From Jaminaea rosea (taxonomy: Eukaryota; Basidiomycota; Exobasidiomycetes; Microstromatales): a DNA stretch of 64,000 nt. The stretch lies in the NCBI RefSeq assembly GCF_003144245.1, contig NW_020289983.1, positions 248,001 through 312,000 of the forward strand, given 5' to 3'. This document shows, in pieces, positions 41,130 through 52,520 of the stretch (positions within the stretch are counted from its first letter, which is position 1; each line of letters begins with the position of its first letter). A program made the position numbers and the translations under genes. The notes beneath the pieces were generated by a model, which did not search any database, had not been told where the DNA came from, and saw only the letters and a program-made list of their open reading frames with translations.

Positions 41130-41658
41130 GTTGGAGCGGCAGCGCGAGATGAAGTTGAAGACGATGTGTTGGTGATAAGGAGGAAGGGCCGGTCGTCAAA
41201 GGAAAACAAGAAGAACCGGTCTTCGCACCTCGCCCTCGGAGTCATGCGATCGGTCCTAGACTAGCCCCCCCTTCGTCGCTGCAAGGCTGCAGGAATGCGA
41301 GCGGGCACAGAGCAGCGCCGAGCACTCAACGCTGTGGGAGCCACGCGCCGCCAAGGGGTCGGATCGGGAGTAAGGGCGGGCGGAATTGTCTCTGGCGGGC
41401 GAGCGGGCGAAAGGATGAGGCTGTGACTAGGTGGCGCGGGTCTGAACGTGGTTAGGCAGGCAAATGGCCCGAGACGCATGGCAGCGAGCGGTCAGCGGCG
41501 ACGACGTCGACGACGAGGGCGGCGATACCATTGGATCGAACTCAACCTCGTACTCATCCACTCCACTCGGCCGTCCCTCCAATTCCCTTGTAGCAAGGAC
41601 TAGGAGTCAGAGCTCTCCTCGCCTTCGCATCCTCGCTCTTAGCCCCTCACGCCCAGCC
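41130..41658. promoter_or_regulatory. divergent ASN/RSP5 promoter
   Basis: 529 bp between divergent start codons. An open frame from 41464 continues into RSP5, but the C2 domain starts properly at the ATG at 41659, so the segment is taken as promoter and leader. No Gcn4-type TGACTCA site stands out. Confidence 0.5.
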
Positions 41659-44400
41659 ATGTCAGCACGCACCGGCGGCCCCGTCTCTCGCAAGGTGCGA
41701 GTTAGCATCGTCGCCGCCGATGGCCTCGTTAAGCGCGACGTCTTTCGTCTACCCGACCCATTCGCCATCGTCACTGTAGACGGCGAGCAGACTAACACCA
41801 CGAGCGTCATCAAAAAGACGCTCAACCCGTACTGGAACGACTCATTCGATGTCACAGTCACCGACTCGAGTGTCATTGCTGTGCAGGTCTTCGACCAAAA
41901 GAAGTTCAAGAAGCAGCATCAGGGTTTCTTGGGTGTCATCAATGTGCGAGTGGCAGATGTACTCGATCTCGAGCTCGGCGGCAAGATCCTCCTCACAAGG
42001 GAACTTAAGAAGTCCAACAACGCTGAGGTCGTGCACGGCAAGCTGGTAAGTTGGTGCCAGCGCTGAGACCCCTGTGATGACATACACTGACACCCTTGCC
42101 CACTCGCGCGCAGATCGTCGACCTGAACACCGACACGTCGACTCGCATCTCAAACAATTCGTCATCTGCTGCCGCTCCCGCAACGAGCTCTGCCAACTCA
42201 ACGGCAGACACTTCTGCGAGCTCATCGACTCCTTCTTCAGCCGCTCCTGCTACTGCAGCTGCAGCAGCTGCTTCTTCATCGTCTGCCAACATGCCCGCAT
42301 CTAACAGCACCGAAAGCAACGGCAATGATGGCGGTCGTTCTACCGCAGCTACGTCAGCTGCCCCTCGCCCACCCGCCGCCGCTGCCGGCAACCGTAGCGA
42401 CGAGCATGGCCCTCTGCCTGCTGGCTGGGAGCGCAGGACCGACCACCTCGGCCGCACCTACTACGTCGACCACAACACTCGATCCACGACTTGGCAGCGC
42501 CCCACCGCATCGACCAGCGCCAACCAAGCAAACGCAACGGCAGCAGAGCGCCAGCGAGTAAACAATCGCACCCTCGCAGACGACATGCTTGGCGTCGATG
42601 GAGGAAGCCGAGTCGTATCCCAGCCTCAGGGCACCACGACTGCATCCACACCCGGCCCTTCAACGCCTTCAGGCACCTCTACCCCCTCTGCTCTGCCCGC
42701 AGGAGCGTCCGGTGCATCCACCACAGCCGGCTCAGGGCCTCTCCCCGCTGGGTGGGAGCAGCGCAACACGCCCGAGGGTCGCCCATACTTTGTTGACCAC
42801 AACACTCGCACCACAACGTGGGTCGACCCTCGTCGTCAGCAGATCCTCCGCATCATGGGTCCCAACAGCAACAACGTCACTGTCCAGCCTCAGAGCGTCT
42901 CGCAGCTCGGCCCCCTGCCCAGCGGCTGGGAGATGCGCCTCACCTCGACGGCGCGCGTCTACTTTGTGGACCACAACACCAAGACAACGACGTGGGACGA
43001 CCCGCGCTTGCCTTCGAGTTTGGACCAGAATGTACCGCAGTACAAGCGCGACTTCCGTCGCAAGCTCATCTACTTCCGTGCGTTCCCCATGCTTCAGGAC
43101 AACACAGCTTCTACCAACGCTCATTCGCTGACCTCTCTTCTCGCACCCGCTTCTCGCAGGCTCGCAACCCGCTCTTCGCCCCATTCCTGGGCAATGCCAC
43201 GTCAAAGTTCGCCGCACGCACATCTTCGAAGACTCGTACGCCGAGATTATGCGTCAGCAGCCCAACGATCTCAAAAAGAGGCTGATGATCAAGTTCGATG
43301 GAGAGGACGGTCTCGACTATGGCGGTGTCTCGCGAGAGTGAGTAGCACACGAGCACAGTAGCGAGCCATGCGAATGCTGACTGAACGCCTCCTTCCCCTC
43401 CTTCATCCCCTCACTTCGCGCCGCTGCTACGCCTCGCCCCACTCGCTTCGCTCCTGGTGCTCTCCGCGCTCGCAGATTCTTCTTCCTACTCTCCCACGAG
43501 ATGTTCAACCCCTTCTACTGCCTCTTCGAGTACTCAGCCCACGACAACTACACGCTCCAAATCAACCCGCACTCTGGCATCAACCCCGAGCATCTCAACT
43601 ACTTCAAGTTCATCGGCCGCATCCTCGGCCTCGCCATCTTCCACCGTCGCTTCCTCGACGCCTACTTCATCGTCTCCTTCTACAAGATGATCCTCAAGAA
43701 GAAGATCACGCTCAGCGACTTGGAGAGCGTGGACGCAGACTACCACCGCTCTCTGCAGTGGATGCTCGACAACCCTATCGAGGACGTGGTAGACGAGACC
43801 TTTACCGCCGTCGAGGACAAGTTCGGCGAGATGGTCACCGTGGAGCTTCGCCCTGGCGGAGAGAACGAGGCTGTCACCGACGAGAACAAGCGCGAGTACG
43901 TCGACTTGATGACCGAGTGGCGTATCTCGAAGCGCGTAGAGGAGCAATTCCGCGCTTTCCAATCGGGCTTCACTGAGCTCATCCCGCAAGACCTCATCAA
44001 CGTCTTCGACGAGCGTGAATTGGAGCTCCTCATCGGCGGTATGAGCGAGATCGACGTCGACGACTGGAAGCGCTTCACGGACTACCGAGGATTCACCGAG
44101 CAGGACGATGTAGTTCAATGGTTCTGGCAGGTCGTCCGCGCTTTCCCTCCTGAGCGAAAGAGTCGCCTACTCCAGTTCACAACGGGCACGTCGAGGATCC
44201 CGGTCAACGGGTTCAAGGACTTGCAGGGCAGTGATGGTCCGCGTCGCTTTACGATCGAAAAGGCTGGTGACCCCTCGCAGCTGCCCAAGTCGCACACTTG
44301 CTTCAACCGACTGGACCTGCCGCCCTACACCACCATGGAGCAGCTGGAGCAGAAGCTGGTCATTGCCGTCGAGGAGACCGTTGGGTTCGGGCAAGAGTAG
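41659..44400 (+). CDS. RSP5: NEDD4-family HECT ubiquitin ligase Rsp5
   Basis: Four exons, 41659-42045, 42114-43077, 43160-43337 and 43476-44400, encode 817 residues (yeast Rsp5 809). Domain order is C2 (about 10-130: [24 protein letters not shown]), a Ser/Ala-rich linker, three WW domains, and HECT. The WW domains begin PLPAGWERR (about 226), PLPAGWEQR (about 337) and PLPSGWEMR (about 395). HECT (about 450-817) has the catalytic Cys in [14 protein letters not shown] and ends in GFGQE. The third exon was found by conservation: the splice gives [19 protein letters not shown] where the unspliced frame is nonsense. Rsp5 ubiquitinates membrane cargo and adaptors bearing PPxY motifs, driving endocytosis and multivesicular-body sorting. 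It also acts in transcription-factor processing. Confidence 0.96.
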
Positions 44401-45192
44401 GACGGTGCGAACATTGAACCTGACTATTCTTCCCGCTCTCTCTCTTTCATCTCGATGCCACACACCCCTTCCCCCGTGTCATACGTCTGTCGCGCTCCGC
44501 CCCCACCTGTCCATTTATCCTCGCCTCCCTCGAGGCTGACGACGTGCGATCTATATGATTTATCCTCACGAAGAGCGAGTAGAGCGTGGCAGTAGTGCAC
44601 TACGGTGGTCCTCCTCGTCGGCACGAATGGCGTGCCAATCGAAGCAGGGGAGACGATGCGCTAGACGATGCGCAGGAGCAGAGTCTCAAGGAACAGACGC
44701 TCTCCCGCAGCAGCAGGGGCATGGGAGAAGAGGATAAAAACGTATGTCGTAGAGATGATAGATAGAGATTACAACAGAGTGGGCGTCGCGATGCCAAGCT
44801 GGATCAGGGGTGGGGTAGGCGCAATGAGCAATGGGCAAAGGAGCGACTGCTTGCATTGCGGGCTGTCGTCGTGTCTTCGACGAACAACCGAGTGATGGAA
44901 CGAGTGACGCTGGATTTTGGTGGTGGATTTAGTCTGCTGGACGTATGCTTGCTTCGTGTCTCGTGTGCTGTCCTTTGTGAGGTAGGGAGTTGAAGATGGG
45001 AAGACCGCTGGTAGCGTCGTCAAAGGATCGTCTCTGTTGAGTCTTGTGCGTGGACGGCGAGCGAGCTTGTGCCTGCCGAGGCCGACGCGGTATCGAGTGA
45101 GGATGATCGGAGAAGATGAGGTCCACCAGCGCCGCCTACTTGTGACTTCCCTGCCTCGCCTCGCGACCCACCTGTCCTCGCCTCGCGCACGC
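44401..45192. other. convergent 3' intergenic region
   Basis: About 790 bp between the convergent stops of RSP5 and the Zn2Cys6 gene. The frames in it have no motif. It should include both 3' UTRs; no RNA gene recognised. Confidence 0.45.
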
Positions 45193-48059
45193 TCATGCCT
45201 CCTTCTCATCATCGCTCCCCGCCTCGTCATCCCCCTGCGTCCTCCTCTCGCTCAGCTTGCTCAACGTCTGCAAGAAATCGCTCATATACCCAAACGCCCG
45301 ACTGGAGTGGCTCGTCCTGTTGAGCAGACTGGAAACCACAAATACCAGCTTGAGCACAAGACTCTGCCCATTCGCTTCCAAGCTCTCAAAGGGCAGCGAA
45401 GCGATGGCAAACGTGCGTGCCGCCTCCTCGATCTCGTCATTGTTGTCCTCGTCGTCCGCGCCAGGCTGGTTGACCTCGCCCTCGGCGATGCGTTGCTGGC
45501 TGAGGTAGCCGCGCAGGAGTTCCTGGTAGTCGACGAGGACGAAGCGCAGCATTGCCTCGGTGACGAGGATGTTGGCACGACAGATTGCGAAGCCCGACAA
45601 GATGGTGACTGGCGCTCGAGCCGGGTCTGCTAGCGGGGGTGAGGGGCGGAATGCGACCACTTGCTCGCGAGCGGCTGTGAGTTGGGCCATCGGTGGGAAG
45701 GGGGGACTGCCCGGTGGAGGTGAGCCACCGCCTGTACCGCTGCCGCTGAAGGAGGGCCCAGCGGCAGCGCTGCTGCTCCCGCCGGGGCCGCCGCCCCAGC
45801 CGTTGGTGGAATACATATTTGCTGTACTCATGCTGGCCCAGGGTGCCGTGGGCGACGCAGCGGCAGAGCTTGACGCTTGGCTCGCTCCGTCCGCACTGGG
45901 AATAGGAAGGCCGTTCTCGTCAAAGGTCCCCGTAGGCCATGGCGTGAAGGGCAGCAACGAATTGACGCCAGCAATTCCATAGCTCGGCAATTGCGGAGGC
46001 TGAGGTCGAGAAGACGACAATGATGACGACGGCCCCGCCTTTGGCATGCTGAGATCTGGCAAACCTCCAGGCGGGCGCGGTGGTGGCTCTGTATGCTCGA
46101 AGCTGGGATTTTGCAGCGGCTCAGGCATGCCCGCCACGATGACTTGAATCTCGCGCAAGATGTCGCGCGCCATCTGCAACTTCCTCCTAGTCGCCTCTGC
46201 ATTAGCAGGCGGAAATTTACGGTCGCTCCTGAAATTCTCCATCAACTTGCTCATGACCTGATGCAGCTTCGTGACAGCCACAAAGCCGCAGAGGATGCTG
46301 GGTCCGCGCTCCGCAGGCTGCTCGCCGACCTTGTGTGGATACAGACAGTCGTCGTCCACGGCCACTGGTATTTCGACGCCCGTCGTGTCGGCATCCCGTA
46401 AACTAATGGGCTCGTCGCTTAAGATCGAAATCGTCTTGTCGCTCCCGTAGATGAGCCAATACATGCGGCGACGAAGCTGACGCTCAATCTCCGTCATCTC
46501 GGGAGCTCCTGGCGCTCTCCCTCCTGCCGGCACACCCGTCGCTGTGGGTAGCGGCCTCGTCTCGTCGTGCAGATTGACGGAGAATGCTGTGCGTACCAGC
46601 TCCCCATGAATGGCATTGGCGGCAAAGGTGCGACCCGTTGACCCCACATAGATGTGCGACGTGTATAGCGTAGCACACTGCGTCAGCGTAGGAGGATCTG
46701 CCGTAGCATGTCGGTCGAGCTGCATCCTTCTAGAGGTCAAGTGGCAGATCTGATGCAACTTGCGGTAAAATGGCCAGGGCGCTGGTATAACGGAGCGTGG
46801 ACACTGAATGAGCGTGTAGGCCGTGAGGCTAAGGACGAATGACAGAAAGTCAACGTCCCGTTCGTCTCTCCGCGTGATGAGATCGTGAGAGAAGGAAGGC
46901 TGATGGACGATGGGCATCAAAGGGTAGAGGTGGTGGAAGTAGAGGGAGATGATGGAGAGGAAAGTAGCGCGAGGTGCTACGTCGTCTAGGCTCCGAGGTC
47001 GGTCGATGGGGGCTGCAAAGACTTTGCCCAGGTGCCTTGCTTTGGGGCGCGATGTGCTAGAAGGGGGCGAGGGCCCTAGGCTCATCGTATGGCTGCCCGG
47101 TTGACTGCTGCTAAGCCTCTTGTGGCCGCTGTTGCTGCCAAAGGGAGGTGGGAAACCAGGAAAAGAGGGCGAGTACCCATCACCGCTTCTCGTCGTCGAG
47201 TCGAGGGGAGAGTGGTGGTTGGATGCAAATCGATGGGCCGAAGGAGAGGGACCCTGCGGAAGCTCAAATGTCACTCCGGGGCTCGACGTCCATCCCATCG
47301 TTGAGCGTGGCTCCATGGGTGGAGGAGGTCGGCCGGCCCTCGACGACGGCGATGAGCTTGATGGAGATGCGCCGGTCAAAGGAGGTGGCATCATGGGAGG
47401 GAAGGACGGATGGTGGTCGTGGTGCGGATGGCTTTCATGCTTGAGACCGTACTGAGATGGCTGGAATGGATTTGGAGGCGGATTGTCAAAGTGCGCCGAC
47501 ATCTGCGCCGCCTCGAGGAAGCCAGAGGTGCGGGGAGAGGGGAGTTGATGCGAATGAGGACTTCTATGAGCGGGATGAGCGATGTGAGGAGGGACAGGCG
47601 GAGGAGGAAGCGCTGGCATCATTGGCGGGCCTGGAGGACCGGCTGCTGCGCTGCTGGGCCCGGCGCCGTTGGTCGCCTCTCGAGATGCGTCCCTTGGAAT
47701 CTTGTCCGTCGACTTCTTCTTTGCACCATTGCCACTCAAATGAGTCTGAGGACCGGGGCCTATGAGCGTGAGGCGAAGAGATGGTGAGCTTCTGCTGCTT
47801 TACGTGACGGCTCCTTGATGTGCTCACGCTTCGGCACATAGGTCCACGAACACTCGATGGCCGCAGAGCGACACGAGAGACAACGCACATCCCCCGATGC
47901 CTCGAGCCCCTCACCAACGGGCACAATACAACGCGTCTTCCTCGTCCTACAGGCATCACAGCTCTGTGGCCTCTTGCGCTTGATGGGCCGGCCCGTATTG
48001 TCGATCAGCGGCCTGCCATCCGGCAGCGTCGTGACCATGTCATCCGAGCGAGCAGCCAT
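45193..48059 (-). CDS. Zn2Cys6 binuclear-cluster transcription factor
   Basis: Two exons on the reverse strand, 48059-47804 and 47759-45193, joined in phase 1 across a 44-nt intron, encode 940 residues. The DNA-binding domain is near residue 30 (CDACRTRKTRC ... CLSCRSAAIEC), with spacing Cx2Cx6Cx15Cx2Cx6C; the middle loop is longer than usual. A Pro/Ser/His-rich linker follows. The fungal-specific regulatory domain then starts around FLSIISLYFHHLYPLMPIVH and includes LYTSHIYVGSTGRTF and RRRMYWLIYGSDK. Such proteins are nuclear activators or repressors; the target pathway cannot be read from the sequence. A TTG-led frame extends further upstream, but 48059 is the first ATG. The gene diverges from the CHID1-like gene over about 1 kb. 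Confidence 0.88.
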
Positions 48060-49072
48060 CGTCGTGGGAGCAGCGGCGTGGTGAGCTGCTGCCACCACGT
48101 CGTGACTGGAGTTGTTGGCCAGCAAATAAGCTCAGCTCGCACCCCGACCTTCTCGAGGACTCAGACCCCGATCTCGGCGTGAGTCGAGGGCGTTTGAGTG
48201 AGGAACACCTTCTGGCGTCGCCTCCCTCCAAGGGACGTGCGCAAATGCAATGAAGCTATCGTCGCCGCTTGTAGCAGCCCGTCTTTACAGCCCTCTTTTG
48301 GCTGTGCCTTGCCGATGCCGCAATCCGTTTGGAGACTTGCCGCCTGGGCGAAGGCAAAGGACGCTGCGCCCCACGTAGAGCGTCGAAGGAGGATGAAAAG
48401 AAGGCAGAGATGGGCGAAGCTTCGCCCCTCGACCCAGTTGCACCCAGGATGGTCAAAGGCCTTAGATCGCGGTGGAGGCGCTGAAGGTGTTGTGTATCGC
48501 GACGATGGTCGAGGAGATTGTATGAGAATAGGATACGATGAGATCGCAGGGCGACGTGGACCGCGAAGCAGCACCTGAATTGGTCCTCTTGCGCAGCTGC
48601 CGCCGTGGTGGTCTGATCGGATGGATGCAGGCAGCGGTCAGTCGAGAGGTGTCCGTCCGTTTCCCATCCCCACGCGAGTCCACAGCCTCGCCTTGCCTTT
48701 GCCCGCCCTGGGTGTGTGCCTGCGTAGCCTGCCAGGCCTGCGTGGCCTGCGTGGCCTGGCCTTGCAGCTTGGCGCACGATGCAGTGTATGCCGTCGCCTG
48801 GACGCTTGGACGCTTGGACGCTTGGACGCTTGGACGCTTGGACGCTCGACGCTCTTCGCGGCTGCGCTGCCGCTCATTGCTTTAGTCTCAGCGCCACGAT
48901 GGATTTAGCGCCACATCACCCTGCTTGACTGGCTCGCCCTTGCGCTCTATCCGTCTCGCGGCTCTCATTTCTTCTCAGCCTGCGCCAGCCAAGCAGGCAA
49001 CCAGGTAGCCTACAAGAAGCTTAGTCACGTACAGCGCAAAGCAAGCAACAGCAAAGCAAGGAGCAGAGTGAG
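48060..49072. promoter_or_regulatory. divergent regulator/CHID1-like intergenic region
   Basis: About 1 kb without a supported gene. It holds two repeat patches: a run of GGCCTGCGT-like units at about 48735-48765 and a six-copy 8-bp minisatellite at about 48800-48846. Confidence 0.5.
48800..48846. repeat. (GGACGCTT)n minisatellite
   Basis: Six head-to-tail copies of the 8-bp unit GGACGCTT, the last one incomplete, with no visible substitution, so the expansion is probably young or unstable. It lies about 230 bp upstream of the CHID1-like start. Confidence 0.9.
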
Positions 49073-50662
49073 ATGGTGATAAGAGGAGCGGCAGCGGCAG
49101 CACAGTCTCGGCCTCACACGATGCTGCGTCACCTCAACACGACGACGATGCTCGCCGCGGTCATAGCGCTGCTGGCGGTCACCGCTGGCTTCGTCAATTC
49201 GCAGTCCGTCTACTCTCTCCACCCTTCCCGCTCCACCATCCTCGCTGCCTCGAGGCGTGGGCCAGTAGAAGCTTCTAACCACACGAGGAATCATCCGGAC
49301 CTCAGTGAGCTCAGGGGCGAGGCTTAGACAGGCTTTGGTAGCAACTCAATTCTGACCGCCATCTTCTTCCCCCGACCCCCGCCAGACGTTCTTGCCTACG
49401 TCACACCGTGGCATACTGACGGCTATCGTTTGGCTGAAGACTACCGCGGCAAGCTCGACACAATCAGCCCCGTATGGTACACCGTAGATGCAGGAGGCGA
49501 TGACTACCAGCGATACCGCGCGCTGGGTGGCCCGCCGAGCAAGGATGAGGTAGACTGGTACAAGCGTCTGAGCCAGCCCGCAGGCAACTTGTCCGCAGTC
49601 AAGATTATGCCGCGCTTCCATCTCGCGCCCAATGACTGGAGCTCAGACAATTTCCGACATCTCCTCTCCCACACCATTGAAGGGATGGGCTTCGCAGAGG
49701 CCATCGTCGCAGAGGTCATGGTACGCGGCTATGACGGCGTAGTACTCGAGACAGGAGCTGCTTGGGCACTCAAGGAGCCCATTCGCCTGCTCGCTGAGCG
49801 ACTTCATGAGGAGAAGAAGCAGCTTGTCGTCGTCTTTCCGCCTTTGCGAGGAGATACGCCCGAAGCAAACGAGATTATCATGCAGGGGGTTTCCGGCCTC
49901 GTATCGATTGCCGACGCCATACATGTCATGACGTACGACTATCTCGGCCAGAACGGCGCCGCCTTCGAGCCGCCAGCCAGCCTCAAACAGGAAAGCATCC
50001 TGCGCAAAGACGGCGTAAGGACCTGGGGTCCCAACACCCCGCTCGACTGGATTGAGCGAAACATTGAAGGATTCAACGCACCGCTCGAGATGCCGCATGA
50101 TGGCTTTGCCGGCGGCTTTTCGCCCACGTACATGGATTCATCTTCCTCCTCTGGCATCCTATCCAAACTGCTCGTCGGCGTAGCGTGCTACGGCTACTCC
50201 TACCCAATCGGCTGGGTCGACTCCGAAGGGAAAGCGCAGCTGGTCACCCCACCCACAAGCCCCATCGCATCAAAAGACAACAACACTGAAGCGCAAGCGG
50301 CGTCTCGCGCGAAAGCCGCCGAGAAAGAAGAAAGACGCGCCCTCTACCCGGTCATGCCGGCCGTGGGCTCACCCTTCCTTCATTCTGAGCTGATCGACGT
50401 CTTGACGAACAACAAGGCCCTCATTCGCAGACACGACGGATCAGGAGAGAACTTCATCGACTACGTCAAGGCGCGAGAGGATGGAAAGACTCAAGTCAGG
50501 CCTGATGGCACGGAAGCGCCGCTGGCTTGGTACCGACGCGCGATTTGGCCTTCTCCGGCGACGATTGAGGCGAGACTGGATGTCGTGGAGCGTAACGGCG
50601 CAGGTGGAATTGCGCTGTGGGACATTGGACAGGGTGGCGACTGGCTGCTACATGTCTTATAG
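49073..50662 (+). CDS. CHID1-like GH18-fold protein, secreted
   Basis: Two exons, 49073-49304 and 49386-50662, joined in phase 1, encode 502 residues. The N-terminus carries a signal peptide (LAAVIALLAVTAGFVNS), best preceded by the ATG at 49073 or 49121. The body starts NVLAYVTPWHTDGY and follows the TIM-barrel pattern of chitinase-domain-containing protein 1: KIMPRFHLAPNDW, GYDGVVLETGAAWAL, IHVMTYDYLG, GVACYGYSYPIGW and GGIALWDIGQGGDWLL. The canonical GH18 catalytic DxxDxDxE is reduced to the last Glu in YDGVVLE, as in CHID1. It is therefore more likely a carbohydrate-binding protein than a classical chitinase. Secretory-pathway location is inferred from the signal peptide. Confidence 0.85.
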
Positions 50663-50836
50663 CTGCGCGAGTGCGGGCGGCACATTGTCTCACCATGCGG
50701 TCTCGCAATCTGACCCCACTGCGGCTGCTATTGCTTCCGTAGCTACCTCGCTACAGCCTGCTCCCGGATGGTGGTCCCTTCGGTAGTATTCACGACCTGT
50801 TCGGGCTCATCGACGATTGATGCCGTGTAGGGGTAT

Positions 50837-52009
50837 ATGAGCGCGCTCTCGACGCTTCGCCCTGCGCGAACACCTTTCCCCTCCATACCTCTTGCCGCCA
50901 TGTTCCTGAACAGTTTCGCTCGCCTCGTCAGTCCCGACCGCAAGCGCACCGCCAACCCCTCCTTCATCGTCAGACGCCGCTACCGCGAACTCCCTGACAT
51001 CGGCGGGGCCGTATCACCGGCCATCGCAGCACCTTTGCCCGACGACACTCTTGAAGCCCCTCGCACCCTTCGCCTCTTCGGTAGACTAAGGCTCCCAAGG
51101 TGGCCAGCAAAGCCGATCACTGCTGTACCTCTACCGGACGAACAGCCGGTTGCGCGTCCACCAGTCCCCCGTCGCCGCTCATGGGCAGCTCAGACGATGA
51201 CCCGACTCTCTAGGCCATTCACGCTACGACGTCACCGCTCAGAGGACTTGCAGCCGCTCCTTGAGCCGAACCTCTGCCTCTCCTCCTCGTCACTCCTTGA
51301 CGACGTCCCGATCCCTGATCCTTCTCTGGGCGACTTCCTCGTCTACCTGGACGGGCTCGACCAGGAGCTTGAAGGCGCTCAAGCCATCTTTGCAGCTCAC
51401 ACCATGGACGTGGATGCCTTTGAGGACGATGAACGCGACGAGGACGCTCAAAACTCCTTTGAGGACAGCAGCAGCAGCAGCTACTCTAGCAGCGGAGAAC
51501 GTACCTTGGCCATCGAGTTCCGCGATCCCATTGACGATGAGGCTCACAGCAGCAACCCTTTCGATGACATGGAGCGTGTGCAGCTGAGCGACGGGCCCGT
51601 GCCCGAATGCACTGGCTCAACGCAACTCAATCCCAACTGTACCGAATTCTACTTTCCTACTCGCAACTACGGATCGATCCGCGAGATCGAGGCCGTCACG
51701 CGCGAAGTCGTCTTAGACAATCCACGGCCGCCCCTGCCGCCCAGGCCGTCCATTGGCCGTCGCCTCTCGTCGCGTGTAGGTGTCTGGAGACCATGTCGTC
51801 CCAGGCAGGGCACGCTAGAGGCTCTGCTGGAGGAGGAAGGGCCGACGCAGGAGCAGTCGATCGAGGTCGACCAGTACCCCGACCGTACCGTTGTGCGTCT
51901 AAGCTGGCGCGATGCTCCCGCCCAATCGATGCCTCCTGAGAATTGGGAGGAAGTGCGCAGCATCGACTACGCACCAACTGTTGTACCGGTTCATGACATC
52001 CATTGCTAG
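50837..52009 (+). CDS. unknown acidic protein with NPF motif
   Basis: An intronless frame of 390 residues, or 369 if the ATG at 50900 (MFLNSFARL) is used; the later start seems equally good. I do not recognise it. The N-terminal third is Arg/Pro-rich with a repeated block ending LPDD/LPDE. A central acidic-Ser region (DDERDEDAQNSFEDSSSSS) follows. SSNPFDDM, near residue 250, matches the NPF motif bound by EH domains of endocytic proteins. The C-terminal 90 residues look more ordered (SIEVDQYPDRTVVRLSWRD). No signal peptide or membrane span. It lies 175 bp downstream of the CHID1-like gene on the same strand. Confidence 0.55.
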   Translation: MSALSTLRPARTPFPSIPLAAMFLNSFARLVSPDRKRTANPSFIVRRRYRELPDIGGAVSPAIAAPLPDDTLEAPRTLRLFGRLRLPRWPAKPITAVPLPDEQPVARPPVPRRRSWAAQTMTRLSRPFTLRRHRSEDLQPLLEPNLCLSSSSLLDDVPIPDPSLGDFLVYLDGLDQELEGAQAIFAAHTMDVDAFEDDERDEDAQNSFEDSSSSSYSSSGERTLAIEFRDPIDDEAHSSNPFDDMERVQLSDGPVPECTGSTQLNPNCTEFYFPTRNYGSIREIEAVTREVVLDNPRPPLPPRPSIGRRLSSRVGVWRPCRPRQGTLEALLEEEGPTQEQSIEVDQYPDRTVVRLSWRDAPAQSMPPENWEEVRSIDYAPTVVPVHDIHC

Positions 52010-52520
52010 AACGAGCGCGTAATTTGTACCTCGTATCATGCCATCTCATCGCATCGCATTCTGCCTTGACATCTCGTCTTGTCGCGGTGATATTTTTGAA
52101 ATTAGAGTCGTTGTCATCGCCCTCGCCAGGCCACGGTGTATGCTGACTAGCGCTCCGCTTCGCCGGCGGAATCAAGTGCCCCGTAGTGCCTGGGCCTCCT
52201 CAACCCCGGCGGCGGCTTCTTTCGAGTTGCAACCAGAGTGAGTGGCGCGCCGCTCGATCGTCGACACGCCCTGGAAATGGCAGCCAGACAGGCAAGCAGC
52301 CTAGCAGGGCGGGCAGGCAAGCAAGCAGGCAGGCAGGAGCTAGCAGCATCGGCGGCGGGGATGCGATCGCCCCCTCGCTCGTGGGTGCGTGGGTGGCACG
52401 CCTCTCCCTGACATTTGTTAACGACTTCACCACTCCTCTGATCATCCTCATCGCGACGGGCAACGCATATTTTCGCCCTTTCTCCTTCTCACCCTCCTCT
52501 TCGGCCATCCTCGCGCCGAG
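52010..52520. other. intergenic, AGGC/AAGC low-complexity repeat
   Basis: About 510 bp between two same-strand genes. At about 52283-52340 it contains an imperfect GCAGGCAAGC-type tandem repeat. No gene supported; likely promoter of the next gene. Confidence 0.45.

Noticed and set aside
41464-41658. N-terminal extension of RSP5
   Set aside because: The added residues are low-complexity and precede the normal C2 start; they lie in the promoter shared with asparagine synthetase.
48735-48846. Repeats as a CRISPR array or telomeric tract
   Set aside because: Unspaced 8-9 bp tandem units without spacers and without a telomere motif, in a eukaryotic intergenic region.
49386-50662. Classical GH18 chitinase
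   Set aside because: The catalytic DxxDxDxE motif is not complete and the motif order fits CHID1-type proteins.
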